From: Neoarius graeffei
Taxonomy: Eukaryota; Chordata; Actinopteri; Siluriformes; Ariidae
NCBI RefSeq assembly: GCF_027579695.1
Contig: NC_083587.1
Span: 7,814,001 to 7,878,000 of the forward strand
Reading direction: 5' to 3'
Length of the DNA stretch: 64,000 bases
The notes under the pieces: generated by a model
Databases searched by the model: none
What the model was told of the DNA's origin: nothing
Seen by the model: the letters and a program-made list of their open reading frames with translations, nothing else
In this document: in pieces, positions 21,336-29,540 of the stretch
Position numbering within the stretch: the stretch's first letter is position 1
Layout of the letters: every line of letters starts with the position of its first letter
Position numbers and translations under genes: made by a program

Positions 21336-24300
21336 TCAGGCCGGGCAGCCGTCCGGCCCGCAGCCGACTCCCCCCCCCCCTTGACGGGAGAGGAAGTCCG
21401 CCACGACCATCTGCGCCCCCGGCCTGTGGACCACCTTGAAATTAAAGGGTTGGAGCGCCAGATACCAACGGGTGATCCGCGCGTTGGCATCTTTCATGCG
21501 GTGGAGCCACTGGAGGGGCGCGTGGTCCGAACAGAGGGTGAAAGAGCACCCCAGCAGGTAGTACTGGAGGGCGAGGACCGCCCATTTGATCGCCAGGCAC
21601 TCCTTTTCAATCGTGCTGTAGCGCCCCTCACGCACCGACAGCTTCCGGCTGATGTATAGGACCAGGCGATCCTCCCCCTCCACCTGCTGGGACAAAACGG
21701 CCCCCAGCCCTCTGTCCGACGCATCCGTCTGTAACATAAAAGGGAGAGAGAAGTCAGGGGAGTGTAAAAGTGGCCCCCCACACAGTGCTGCCTTTACCTC
21801 CGAGAAAGCCCGCTGGCACTGCTCCGTCCACTGGACCGGATCTGGTGCCCCCTTTTTAGTGAGGTCAGTCAGCGGGCTGGTGACGTCCGAATAATTAGGT
21901 ATAAACCTACGATAGTAGCCAGCCAGCCCCAGGAACTGTCTCACCCCCTTTTTGGTCTTGGGCCTCGGGCAGGCCGCAATCGCTGCTGTCTTATTAATTT
22001 GGGGACGCACCTGCCCGTTGCCCAAGTGGAAGCCCAGATACCGTACTTCCACCCGCCCAATCGCACACTTCTTTGGGTTGGCCGTGAGTCCCGCCCGTCT
22101 CAGCGACCTAAGGACGGCCCTCAGGTGTTGCAGGTGCCGCTGCCAGTCGTTACTATAAACGATAACGTCGTCCAGGTAGGCGGCCGCATAGGTGGCGTGG
22201 GGCCGGAGGACCCGGTCCATCAGCCGCTGAAACGTAGCGGGCGCCCCAAACAGCCCAAACGGAAGTGTGACGAACTGGTGTAAGCCGAACGGTGTGGAAA
22301 AGGCCGTTTTCTCCCGGGATAATGGAGTCAAGGGGATCTGCCAATATCCCTTCGTTAAATCCAGTGTCGAGTAAAAGCGAGCCGTGCCTAGTCGATCGAG
22401 CAGCTCATCAATACGAGGCATTGGGTACGCGTCGAATTTAGACACCGCGTTGACTTTTCTATAGTCCACACAGAACCGGACCGAGCCGTCGGCCTTGGGA
22501 ACCAAGACCACCGGGCTGCTCCAGTCGCTGTGGGACTCCTCGACGATGCCCATTTCGAGCATGGCCTGAAGTTCTTCCCGAACCACCTTTTTTTTGTGTT
22601 CGGGTAGTCTATAAGGGCGGCTACGCACTACCACCCCCGGGGGTGTCTCTATGTGGTGTTCTATGAGGTTAGTGCGACCGGGCAGGGGCGAGAACACATC
22701 CGAAAACTCGGCCTGCAACTGGGCGACCTCCGTGAGTTGGGTCGGGGAGAGGTGGTCTCCACAGGGGACCGGAGAGGTACGTGATGCCAAATTCCCTTTT
22801 TGAACCTCCGGCCCCAGCTCCGCCTTCTCCGGAACTACCGACACCAACGCCACGGGGACCTCCTCGTTCCAGAGTTTGAGCAGATTGAGGTGGTAAATCT
22901 GTAGCGCCCCACCCCTGTCTATTCGCCTCACCTCATAGTCGACGTCCCCGACTCGCCGTGTGACCTCAAAGGGTCCTTGCCACTTGGCGATTAATTTGGA
23001 GCTCGACGTGGGCAAGAGTACGAGTACTTTATCTCCCGGTGTGAACTCTCTAAGGCGCGTACCCTTGTTGTACAGGCGGGCTTGCCGTTCCTGGGCCTGC
23101 CGCAAATTCTCCTGAGTTAGGTGGGTGAGCGTGTGGAGTTTTGCGCGCAGGTCCATAACGTACTGAATTTCATTCTTACTTTGTGAAGGTCCCTCCTCCC
23201 AATTTTCCCGCAGCACGTCCAGGATGCCGCGCGGCTTACGCCCATATAATAATTCGAACGGGGAGAACCCCGTGGAGGCTTGAGGGACCTCTCGCACTGA
23301 GAACAGCAAGGGTTCGAGCCACTTATCCCAATTACGTGCGTCCTCACTTACGAATTTCTTAATGATATTTTTGAGGGTGCGGTTGAACCGTTCTACTAAA
23401 CCGTCCGTTTGTGGGTGATATACACTGGTGCGGATCGGCTTAATCCCCAATAACCCATACAGTTCGCGTAGTGTTCGTGACATGAACGTAGTGCCTTGAT
23501 CAGTCAGAATCTCTTTCGGGATTCCAACTCGGGAGATGACGCGGAAGAGTGCCTCTGCAATACTGCGTGCTGAGATATTGCGCAGAGGCACTGCTTCCAG
23601 GTATCGCGTTGCATAGTCCACTAGAACTAATATAAAGCGGTACCCTCGTGCTGACCGATCTAATGGCCCGACGAGATCCATCCCAATTCTTTCAAACGGG
23701 GTCTCGATTAACGGTAGAGGGCGCAATGGCGCTTTTGGAATGGTCGCTGGATTTACTAACTGGCATTCGCGGCATGCCGTACACCACCTACGGACATCAC
23801 CGCGAATCCCCGGCCAATAGAATCGGGCCATTATTCGGGCTAGTGTTTTATCCTGCCCTAAGTGTCCAGCCATGGGATTAAAGTGAGCCGCCTGGAATAC
23901 CAATTCCCGGCGGCTCTTTGGAATCAAAAGCTGCGTGACTCGCTCTTTAGTTTGAGTGTCCTGCGTCACTCGGTATAACCTATCCTTCATAATCGCGAAG
24001 TAGGGGAAGGACGGGGTGGCGTTCAGCGGGAGCGTTTGACCATCGATTACTCTCACTTGGTCAAACGCATGCCACAGAGTCTCGTCTCGCGACTGCTCCA
24101 ATGGGAAATCCGCGAGGGATTCCCCAATAGAGAGAGGAGGAGCCGGTGGCTCCTCACCCTGACGCGGAGATGACGTAGACGGCTCTGCGACAGCTGCTCC
24201 CGCCAAAACGACACCGGGACCTCCCCCTGTCAACTGGCAGGACCCACTCTCTACTAGGCGCATCATTAAACCCCGAAATCCCGGCCAATCAGTCCCCAAA

Positions 24301-25313
24301 ATTAATGAGTGGGTAAGGCGAGGATTAACCGCCGCCTTCACTATAAATTTTTCCCCTCTGAAAATAATATGGACCGACACCAAAGGGTAGCTGTGAACAT
24401 CCCCATGCACACACAAAACCTTCACCCCTTGTGCTCCCCCCAATGCCTCGTTTTGAACCAGGCTTTGGTGAATTGAGGTCTGATTACAACCACAACCAGA
24501 ATCCACCAATGCCTGATATGTAGCCCCTTGGATACTCACCGGTATGCGATACGCTCCGGCCCGATCGAGGGCGGCCTCTGGCGCGTCGGGGATCCGAACC
24601 ACCGCGCCCACTTCCATTGCTGTGCACTGCTGTTGAAGGTGGTCCGGTTCCCCGCAGCGCCAGCAAACCGGCCCGGGCTTCCCCTCTGCACCGGTGATCT
24701 GGGGCTCACTCACCTGAGGTGGGGGAGAGACAGACACAGAAGGGAGAAACGGGAGGGCACCGCGGGTGCGGCGGGCCGGCAGGGGTGGTGCCGGCCCCCG
24801 CCTCCGCGGTGGGGGAATGGGGCGAGGACGGGACACAGGAGGAGGGGAGAGAGAGAGAGAGAAAGAGAAGAGGAGAGAAGAGATGTCGACATCTGCTGTC
24901 CTGCCGCCGAGACAGCCGCCAGATGATCCTCCGCCAGCTCGACTGCCTGATCCAGCGACGCCGGGCGGTGGCACTGGACCCACTCCGCGGCTCCTGCTGG
25001 TAAGCGGGCGATGAACTGTTCCAGTACCACCTGATCGACGATTCCCTCGGCGTCGCGATCTTCGGCCCTCAGCCACCGCCAGCAGGCGTCCCGGAGCTGC
25101 TGGCCGAACGCGAACGGGCTGCCGACTTCCTCCATCCGCAGCGTGCGGAAGCGCTGGCGCTGCTGCTCGGGCGTGCGCCCCACGCGCTGAAGGACAGCCC
25201 GGCGAAGGTCGGCGTAGGCCAGCCGGCGATCGGCGGGGAGCTGTAGTGCAGCCAGCTGCGCCTCTCCCGTCAGGAGGGGGAGGAGGCGCGCCGCGCGCTG
25301 CTCCATCGGCCAC
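21336..25313 (-). CDS. Gmr1-like Pol: zinc knuckle, protease, integrase, RT, RNase H
   Basis: An uninterrupted 1325-codon frame. The first 200 or so codons overlap Gag and are Arg/Pro-rich, so translation probably enters by -1 frameshift near the Gag end rather than at 25313. Landmarks by residue: CCHC knuckle CWRCGEPDHLQQQC (216), protease LVDSG (268), integrase H-H-C-C (480-520), then D in GMDLVGP (543), D in LTDQGTT (603) and E in GLVERFN (639); RT with AAYLDDVIVYS (1047); RNase H with TDASD (1195). Integrase upstream of RT is the Gmr1 arrangement. All catalytic residues I looked for are present. It would process, reverse-transcribe and integrate the element in trans with Gag. Confidence 0.93.
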   Translation of the reverse strand: MADGAARGAPPPPPDGRGAAGCTTAPRRSPAGLRRPSPGCPSARGAHARAAAPALPHAADGGSRQPVRVRPAAPGRLLAVAEGRRSRRRGNRRSGGTGTVHRPLTSRSRGVGPVPPPGVAGSGSRAGGGSSGGCLGGRTADVDISSLLFSFSLSLSPPPVSRPRPIPPPRRRGPAPPLPARRTRGALPFLPSVSVSPPPQVSEPQITGAEGKPGPVCWRCGEPDHLQQQCTAMEVGAVVRIPDAPEAALDRAGAYRIPVSIQGATYQALVDSGCGCNQTSIHQSLVQNEALGGAQGVKVLCVHGDVHSYPLVSVHIIFRGEKFIVKAAVNPRLTHSLILGTDWPGFRGLMMRLVESGSCQLTGGGPGVVLAGAAVAEPSTSSPRQGEEPPAPPLSIGESLADFPLEQSRDETLWHAFDQVRVIDGQTLPLNATPSFPYFAIMKDRLYRVTQDTQTKERVTQLLIPKSRRELVFQAAHFNPMAGHLGQDKTLARIMARFYWPGIRGDVRRWCTACRECQLVNPATIPKAPLRPLPLIETPFERIGMDLVGPLDRSARGYRFILVLVDYATRYLEAVPLRNISARSIAEALFRVISRVGIPKEILTDQGTTFMSRTLRELYGLLGIKPIRTSVYHPQTDGLVERFNRTLKNIIKKFVSEDARNWDKWLEPLLFSVREVPQASTGFSPFELLYGRKPRGILDVLRENWEEGPSQSKNEIQYVMDLRAKLHTLTHLTQENLRQAQERQARLYNKGTRLREFTPGDKVLVLLPTSSSKLIAKWQGPFEVTRRVGDVDYEVRRIDRGGALQIYHLNLLKLWNEEVPVALVSVVPEKAELGPEVQKGNLASRTSPVPCGDHLSPTQLTEVAQLQAEFSDVFSPLPGRTNLIEHHIETPPGVVVRSRPYRLPEHKKKVVREELQAMLEMGIVEESHSDWSSPVVLVPKADGSVRFCVDYRKVNAVSKFDAYPMPRIDELLDRLGTARFYSTLDLTKGYWQIPLTPLSREKTAFSTPFGLHQFVTLPFGLFGAPATFQRLMDRVLRPHATYAAAYLDDVIVYSNDWQRHLQHLRAVLRSLRRAGLTANPKKCAIGRVEVRYLGFHLGNGQVRPQINKTAAIAACPRPKTKKGVRQFLGLAGYYRRFIPNYSDVTSPLTDLTKKGAPDPVQWTEQCQRAFSEVKAALCGGPLLHSPDFSLPFMLQTDASDRGLGAVLSQQVEGEDRLVLYISRKLSVREGRYSTIEKECLAIKWAVLALQYYLLGCSFTLCSDHAPLQWLHRMKDANARITRWYLALQPFNFKVVHRPGAQMVVADFLSRQGGGGVGCGPDGCPA

Positions 25314-25621
25314 CCCGAGGCTTCGGCGACCTGCTCGAATAACGTGAAGAAAGCCTCGGGGTCATCCTGCGGGCCCATCTTAGTTAAGGTGAGGGGAGAC
25401 GGGCCCGCGGCCGGAGCGCTGGTGGGCCCCGCCGACGCGAGGAGACGCCGGAACGCCTTGCGATCTTCTTGCTGGGCCAGCACCAGGGCATCGAAGCGCC
25501 GCTCTTGTTCCTTTCGGAGTGTGACGAGCGCCTGGTGCTGGCTTTGCTGAGCCGTGGCGAGGGCGTGGACCAGGTCGGTGAACGGGGAGGATTCCATGGG
25601 GCTGCTGGGTTGGTGCTCCAT
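24710..25621 (-). CDS. Gmr1-like Gag with SCAN-related domain
   Basis: 303 residues from the ATG at 25621, 21 bases after the 5' LTR (MEHQPSS). After a coiled-coil-like Gln/Arg-rich N terminus, residues about 110-230 read as a retroviral-type capsid fold; the segment QLRDACWRWLRAE through VVLEQFIARLP to AVELAEDHL matches the layout of vertebrate SCAN domains, which are thought to descend from Gmr1-like Gag. The protein would assemble the particle shell. The C terminus is low-complexity and no zinc knuckle is present in this frame: the knuckle is encoded in the overlapping Pol frame just past the Gag stop. Pol lies in the -1 frame. Confidence 0.9.
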   Translation of the reverse strand: MEHQPSSPMESSPFTDLVHALATAQQSQHQALVTLRKEQERRFDALVLAQQEDRKAFRRLLASAGPTSAPAAGPSPLTLTKMGPQDDPEAFFTLFEQVAEASGWPMEQRAARLLPLLTGEAQLAALQLPADRRLAYADLRRAVLQRVGRTPEQQRQRFRTLRMEEVGSPFAFGQQLRDACWRWLRAEDRDAEGIVDQVVLEQFIARLPAGAAEWVQCHRPASLDQAVELAEDHLAAVSAAGQQMSTSLLSSSLSLSLSPLLLCPVLAPFPHRGGGGRHHPCRPAAPAVPSRFSLLCLSLPHLR

Positions 25622-25622
25622 A

Positions 25623-25640
25623 TCCCGGGTTTCGGCACCA
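25623..25640 (-). promoter_or_regulatory. Primer-binding site complementary to tRNA-Phe
   Basis: One base after the 5' LTR the minus strand reads TGGTGCCGAAACCCGGGA. Its complement ends GGGTTTCGGCACCA, the T-stem, acceptor strand and CCA end I know for vertebrate tRNA-Phe (5' acceptor strand GCCGAAA). All 18 bases fit. Confidence 0.8.
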
Positions 25641-25641
25641 C

Positions 25642-25943
25642 TGTAGCTTTCCCTAGGTGTGGGTGGAGCACAGAGGACGGCAGGACAGAGATCAGGTTCA
25701 ACAAATAGTTTTATTGCTACACTTTTCAGTGAACACAATATGTTTGGCACACACACACATCAGGTGTCTGGTTCGGGAGAGACCTCCTCTGCTCTCGCTC
25801 TCCCTCCCTAAATAGGGCGCGGTCACTGGGAAGACACACAAACACAGGTTAATTGCTCTCAGGTGAAGTGATTCTGCCACTTACCTTCCCTGACTCCGCC
25901 CTCCTGTCACAGACCGGTGCTTGACCACGCCCCCGCTGCCACA
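25642..25943 (-). repeat. 5' LTR of the Gmr1-like element
   Basis: Same length and same motifs as the 3' LTR (TATA/CArG-like CCTATTTAGG at 25816-25807). Followed by the target duplication GAGCC. Confidence 0.95.
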
Positions 25944-25948
25944 GAGCC

Positions 25949-26408
25949 CTAAGGGTACATTAGTGTAGATTGTACCTTGGGGAACAGAAATGAACTCTTA
26001 CTGTAACACTATTTCTGACAGTGGAGACTTGACCAGCTTCCTTTTTGTTGTTTTTTATTTGTTTTGTTTTAAAATAATCAAACAAAAACAGACCCAGAGT
26101 CAGTTTGAATTCCACAATCACGTGTGGCTTATTGCCTGATATCTGGAAACATACACCTGTTATTTTGGTTCCTTTTGGAGGTTCTCTGTTCTCCCCTCTT
26201 CTCAGAACCGTTAAAACTATGCGGGAACCGTTACTCACGCACCAGTCTCACGTGTTTACATTCAAAAGGAGACAAGCACGCGGATTTTCTTCACTAGCAC
26301 GTGCTGTGGAAAAACATGAATATTCAATGAGCGCGCATGTGGACTTGTCCAATCATAGTAACAAGCGCATGTAACTTCATCCGGCCCACTGATCTCTCTA
26401 TAAAATAT
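25949..26408. other. Displaced hsf5 upstream flank with three E-boxes
   Basis: Before the Gmr1-like insertion this DNA adjoined 20700-21011. CACGTG occurs at 26119-26124, 26249-26254 and 26298-26303. The insertion sits inside a short repeat: TGAGCC before it continues into CTAAGGGTACATTAG after it. No coding exon is visible. Confidence 0.4.
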
Positions 26409-26605
26409 CTGACTATTTTCTACATTGTAGAAAATACTGAAGAGATGGAAACTATCAAATAACATATGGAACATATATGGAATTATGTGGTAAACAAAGA
26501 AAGTCTAAAAAACAAAAAAACAAACCCAAAATGTTTCATATTTTAGATAGATTCTTCAAAGTAGTCACCGTTTACCTTGACGCTTTGCACACTATTGGCA
26601 TTATC

Positions 26606-27502
26606 CAGGCCCGTTTCAAGCTATTTGGGGGCCCTAGGCAAAGGGGGATCTGGGGCCCATAATTATCCCCCCCTCGACGAAAGGCCTTATGGCCACCTAC
26701 CCACTGAAGACTTAATAAATAAACATCACACATATTGTAATCATTCTTACGATTTTTACTTAATAAATGAACTCTTTACATTATTATAAATAATTATCAA
26801 ACCCAATTAAACACAAGAATAGACAAAATACACACACACACAAATATATATATATATATATATAAATCAAATATGAAAATAAGACAAAGTAATATAAAAT
26901 GTGCAAATAACAACACTAAATATTTACAGTATATACACAAGTAGAAATAACTTCAAATGGTGATTAAATGATTACAAACATGAATAAGAATCTTAATAAG
27001 AACCAGCACACACAGAAAAGTGCAAAAGGTATCGAAAAACACATAAAAATTTAAGAATACACAATTAGAATCATGGGCAAAATGTCTAAAACTGCTGCTT
27101 GCGGGCTTTGGCTTCAGCAAAGGCAGCCACAATACCCTCCATGTCCAAAGACCTGCGGACATCACATTCAATTGACATCAGTGCCAGTCCGGAGAGCCTC
27201 TCTTGGCCCATGGAGGACCTCATATAGTTCTTAATAAGCTTCAGAGCTGAAAAGCTCCTCTCACTTGAGGCAACTGACACAGGAAGTGTAAGAAGTAAAT
27301 GTAGTGCAATGCTTAAATTGCTGTACAAGTCTAGTAGCTTCTCACTGTATATGTAGTCAAGCATGGGCAGGTGGATGCATTATCTGGGAAAGTGTGGACA
27401 GCAGAATTGATCTCCAGTGCTAAGTCCTCTGCGTCAATATCCAACCAAGGTCGCAAACATAGCCTATTTATGTAAAAAAGAGCTTTCTTGTGAGCCATCC
27501 CC
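26606..27502 (-). mobile_element. Truncated hAT element inside the MITE
   Basis: Begins CAGGCCCGTTTCAAGC, a hAT-type end, and carries the 3' part of a transposase on the minus strand. The other end lacks a matching terminal repeat, so the copy is truncated. A (CA)n(TA)n microsatellite lies inside at 26830-26864. Confidence 0.65.
27086..27502 (-). pseudogene. hAT transposase C-terminal (hATC dimerisation) fragment
   Basis: Two overlapping minus-strand frames encode the end of a ZMYM1-like hAT transposase: AHKKALFYINRL... (27498-27380) and LLTLPVSVASSERSFSALKL with RLSGLALMSIE (27364-27086). The second holds the hAT dimerisation segment. The frame change near 27365-27380 and the missing 5' part make it a relic. 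An element of the same general class is at 396-1936, but whether the two belong to one family cannot be told from non-overlapping pieces. Confidence 0.75.
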
Positions 27503-27864
27503 GGAATGCTTTTCAATTAACAGGCAAATAATAAAAATACAGTAAACAGCCCTGTTCCACAACTGTAGTCATCCATATTATGTCAAGAACTGCTCAGCTA
27601 AGTAAAAAGAAACGACATCCATCATTACTTTAAGACATGAAGTGTGTTTTAATGAATAAAAATAAAGAAAAACTACTGAATGAGGTGTCCAAACTTTTGA
27701 CTGGTACTGTATATGAATATAGAATAACAGTTACAAATCATGAAGTCTTTGAGGTAAATGATTGTATTTAGAATGCACGTGTAATTTGATGTCTTTTTGT
27801 CGTGAGTTAAAGGGCAGAGGAGTGAAACATGATATGGTTACACTTTCTCTCTCTGCTTCACCAG

Positions 27865-28164
27865 ACTATTGACCAGTTCGAGTACAATGGCTGTGATAAC
27901 TGAGAGTCTTACTGCAAATGAAGGGGAACCGGGAGATGGTTTATGATGCACAAGCTCCTCTTTTGATGGGTATGCAGCATTCCTTTGGATTTTTTTCCTC
28001 TAATAAATCCTTTTTATTTATGAACTAATTAACTAAACTAAGTAACCAACTAATTAACTTATTTATTTTTGAATAAATAAGGCTGCTTTCTGTGTGGTTT
28101 CCTTACAGTGTCATTGCAATGATGAGTCCTGAAGACAGGTGGGTGGCCAAGTGGCAAAGAATAA
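27865..28164 (+). pseudogene. supt4h1: Two decayed exons of SPT4 (supt4h1)
   Basis: Exon 27865-27969 follows a good acceptor (CTCTGCTTCACCAG) and encodes TIDQFEYNGCDN, then a TGA where SPT4 has Cys, and two 1-base deletions (near 27911 and 27948); it ends at SSFDG with donor GG|GTATGC. Exon 28109-28164 follows TTTCCTTACAG and encodes VIAMMSPEDRWVAKWQRI in a clean frame, with donor A|GTGTAA. SPT4 is a small zinc-binding elongation factor that pairs with SPT5; the lost Cys is in its CxxC pair. The retained intron (27970-28108) rules out a processed copy. The first and last exons are not visible nearby. It may be a decayed gene, a partial duplicate, or exons damaged by assembly error. Confidence 0.75.
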
Positions 28165-28223
28165 GTGTAATTTATACACTTCACTATAATTCAGTCATTC
28201 ATTTATATATAAATGAAATAAAG

Positions 28224-28602
28224 TCGGCGGCACAGTGGTGTAGTGGTTAGCGCTGTCGCCTCACAGCAAGAAGGTCCTGGGTTCGAGCCCCGGGGCCGGC
28301 GAGGGCCTTTCTGTGCGGAGTTTGCATGTTCTCCCCGTGTCCACGTGGGTTTCCTCCGGGTGCTCCGGTTTCCCCCACAGTCCAAAGACATGCAGGTTAG
28401 GTTAACTGGTGACTCTAAATTGACCGTAGGTGTGAATGTGAGTGTGAATGGTTGTCTGTGTCTATGTGTCAGCCCTGTGATGACCTGGCGACTTGTCCAG
28501 GGTGTACCCCGCCTTTCGCCCATAGTCAGCTGGGATAGGCTCCGGCTTGCCTGCGACCCTGTAGAAGGATAAAGCGGCTAGAGATAATGAGATGAGATGA
28601 AA
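28224..28602 (+). repeat. tRNA-derived SINE, near full length
   Basis: Head CGGCACAGTGGTGTAGTGG has a textbook A box (TGGTGTAGTGG) and GGGTTCGAGCCC a B box. The body is complete and the tail is ATGAGATGAGATGA. It is the cleanest copy in the window and a useful reference for the others. Confidence 0.9.
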
Positions 28603-29074
28603 TAAAGTCAATATTTGGTATAAGATGACCCTTTGCTTAAAAAAATAGTAGTCTGAGGTACAATGAGTGCAGTTTTATAAGGAAATGAGCTGTAGGTTTG
28701 ACTGAGCATCTTACAGAACCAGCCACAGTTCTTCTGGACACTTTGTCACACTCGCTTCTTCATTTTGCACCAAAACCCAGCAGCCTTCATAACGTTTTCT
28801 TTTTTAATCTGAAAAGTGCTCTTATGTAATATGCTGTTCAAACATTTTGTTTTTTTCTGTAACATTTAATTTTGTGCTGGAAAAAATGAATGTTTGGGAC
28901 TCTAAAATGTTTTTGTACTCACTCGATAATGCAGAAGTCATAAAATAAAAATCTATAACAAAGTTTGTATGAAAAAAATAGGGTGCCTAAGACTTTTGCA
29001 CAGTACTGTGTATATATAAATAAAATATTACTGCATTTGTGAATCTGTTATTTTCTTTCACAGGAAATTTCAAA
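28603..29074. other. Mariner/Tc1-type end and unassigned DNA
   Basis: At 28981-29008 GGTGCCTAAGACTTTTGCAC followed by AGTACTGTG is a known-looking mariner/Tc1 terminal sequence of fish. No partner end is found on the left, where the SINE lies. Confidence 0.45.
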
Positions 29075-29165
29075 GCAGGTATCTATCCATCCATCCATCC
29101 ATCCATTATCTGTGGCCGCTTATCCTGTTCTACAGGATCGCAGGCAAGCTGGAGCCTAACCCAGT
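29075..29165 (-). repeat. SINE tail fragment with (ATCC)n
   Basis: The ATCC repeat (29086-29107) and TTATCCTG...GGCAAGCTGGAGCC correspond to the 3' end of the SINE family in reverse orientation. The head is missing. Confidence 0.65.
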
Positions 29166-29204
29166 TGACCATAAGCTGGAACATTTACTGGAAGATTACA
29201 GTAA

Positions 29205-29420
29205 CTGGCAAACACACCGCCTAGTGGCCAGTGTTAGTAATTACCAGTCAGACATACCGCCTAGTGGCCAGTGTTAGTAATTACCAGTCTCACACACCGC
29301 CTAGTGGTCAGTGTTAGTAATTACCAGTCTCACACACCACCTAGTGGCCAGTGTTAGTAATTACCAGTCTCACATCCCACCTAGTGGCCAGTGTTAGTAA
29401 TTACCAGTCAAACACACTGC
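29205..29420. repeat. 40-bp minisatellite, about five copies
   Basis: The motif CTAGTGGCCAGTGTTAGTAA recurs exactly every 40 bases at 29221, 29261, 29301, 29341 and 29381, with a few substitutions between copies. Confidence 0.9.
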
Positions 29421-29540
29421 CGAGTGAAGAATGTCTTAGCGTTAAGAGGCTTCTGAGAAACCCAGCCCTGATCAGTATGAAGGTAAAGAAGAAGGAATGA
29501 GAATAGACAGTCATGCGATTAGTGTGTGTCGTGTTAGTAG

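Larger units (their letters stand above)
21017..25943 (-). mobile_element. Gmr1-like Ty3/Gypsy retrotransposon, apparently intact
   Basis: A 4927-bp element with 302-bp LTRs at 21017-21318 and 25642-25943 that I find differing at one base (T/C at 21055 versus 25680), flanked by the 5-bp duplication GAGCC (21012-21016, 25944-25948). A tRNA-Phe primer site follows the 5' LTR and a purine tract (GGTGGGGGTA) precedes the 3' LTR. Gag and Pol are both open. Pol places integrase before reverse transcriptase, the order known from the cod element Gmr1 and unusual for Gypsy elements. Near-identical LTRs and open frames mean a recent insertion. Confidence 0.95.
26409..27709 (-). mobile_element. Tc1-type MITE, second copy, split by a hAT fragment
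   Basis: Inverted relative to the copy at 18512-19042. The right end finishes ACTTTTGACTGGTACTG followed by TA (27710-27711); the left end is truncated and lacks its terminal repeat. Comparison with the first copy shows that 26606-27502 is foreign and replaced about 25 bp of the MITE. Confidence 0.8.

Noticed and set aside
29221..29420. Regular 40-bp repeats considered as a CRISPR array
   Set aside because: The repeats are contiguous with no unique spacers, and the genome is eukaryotic; it is a minisatellite.
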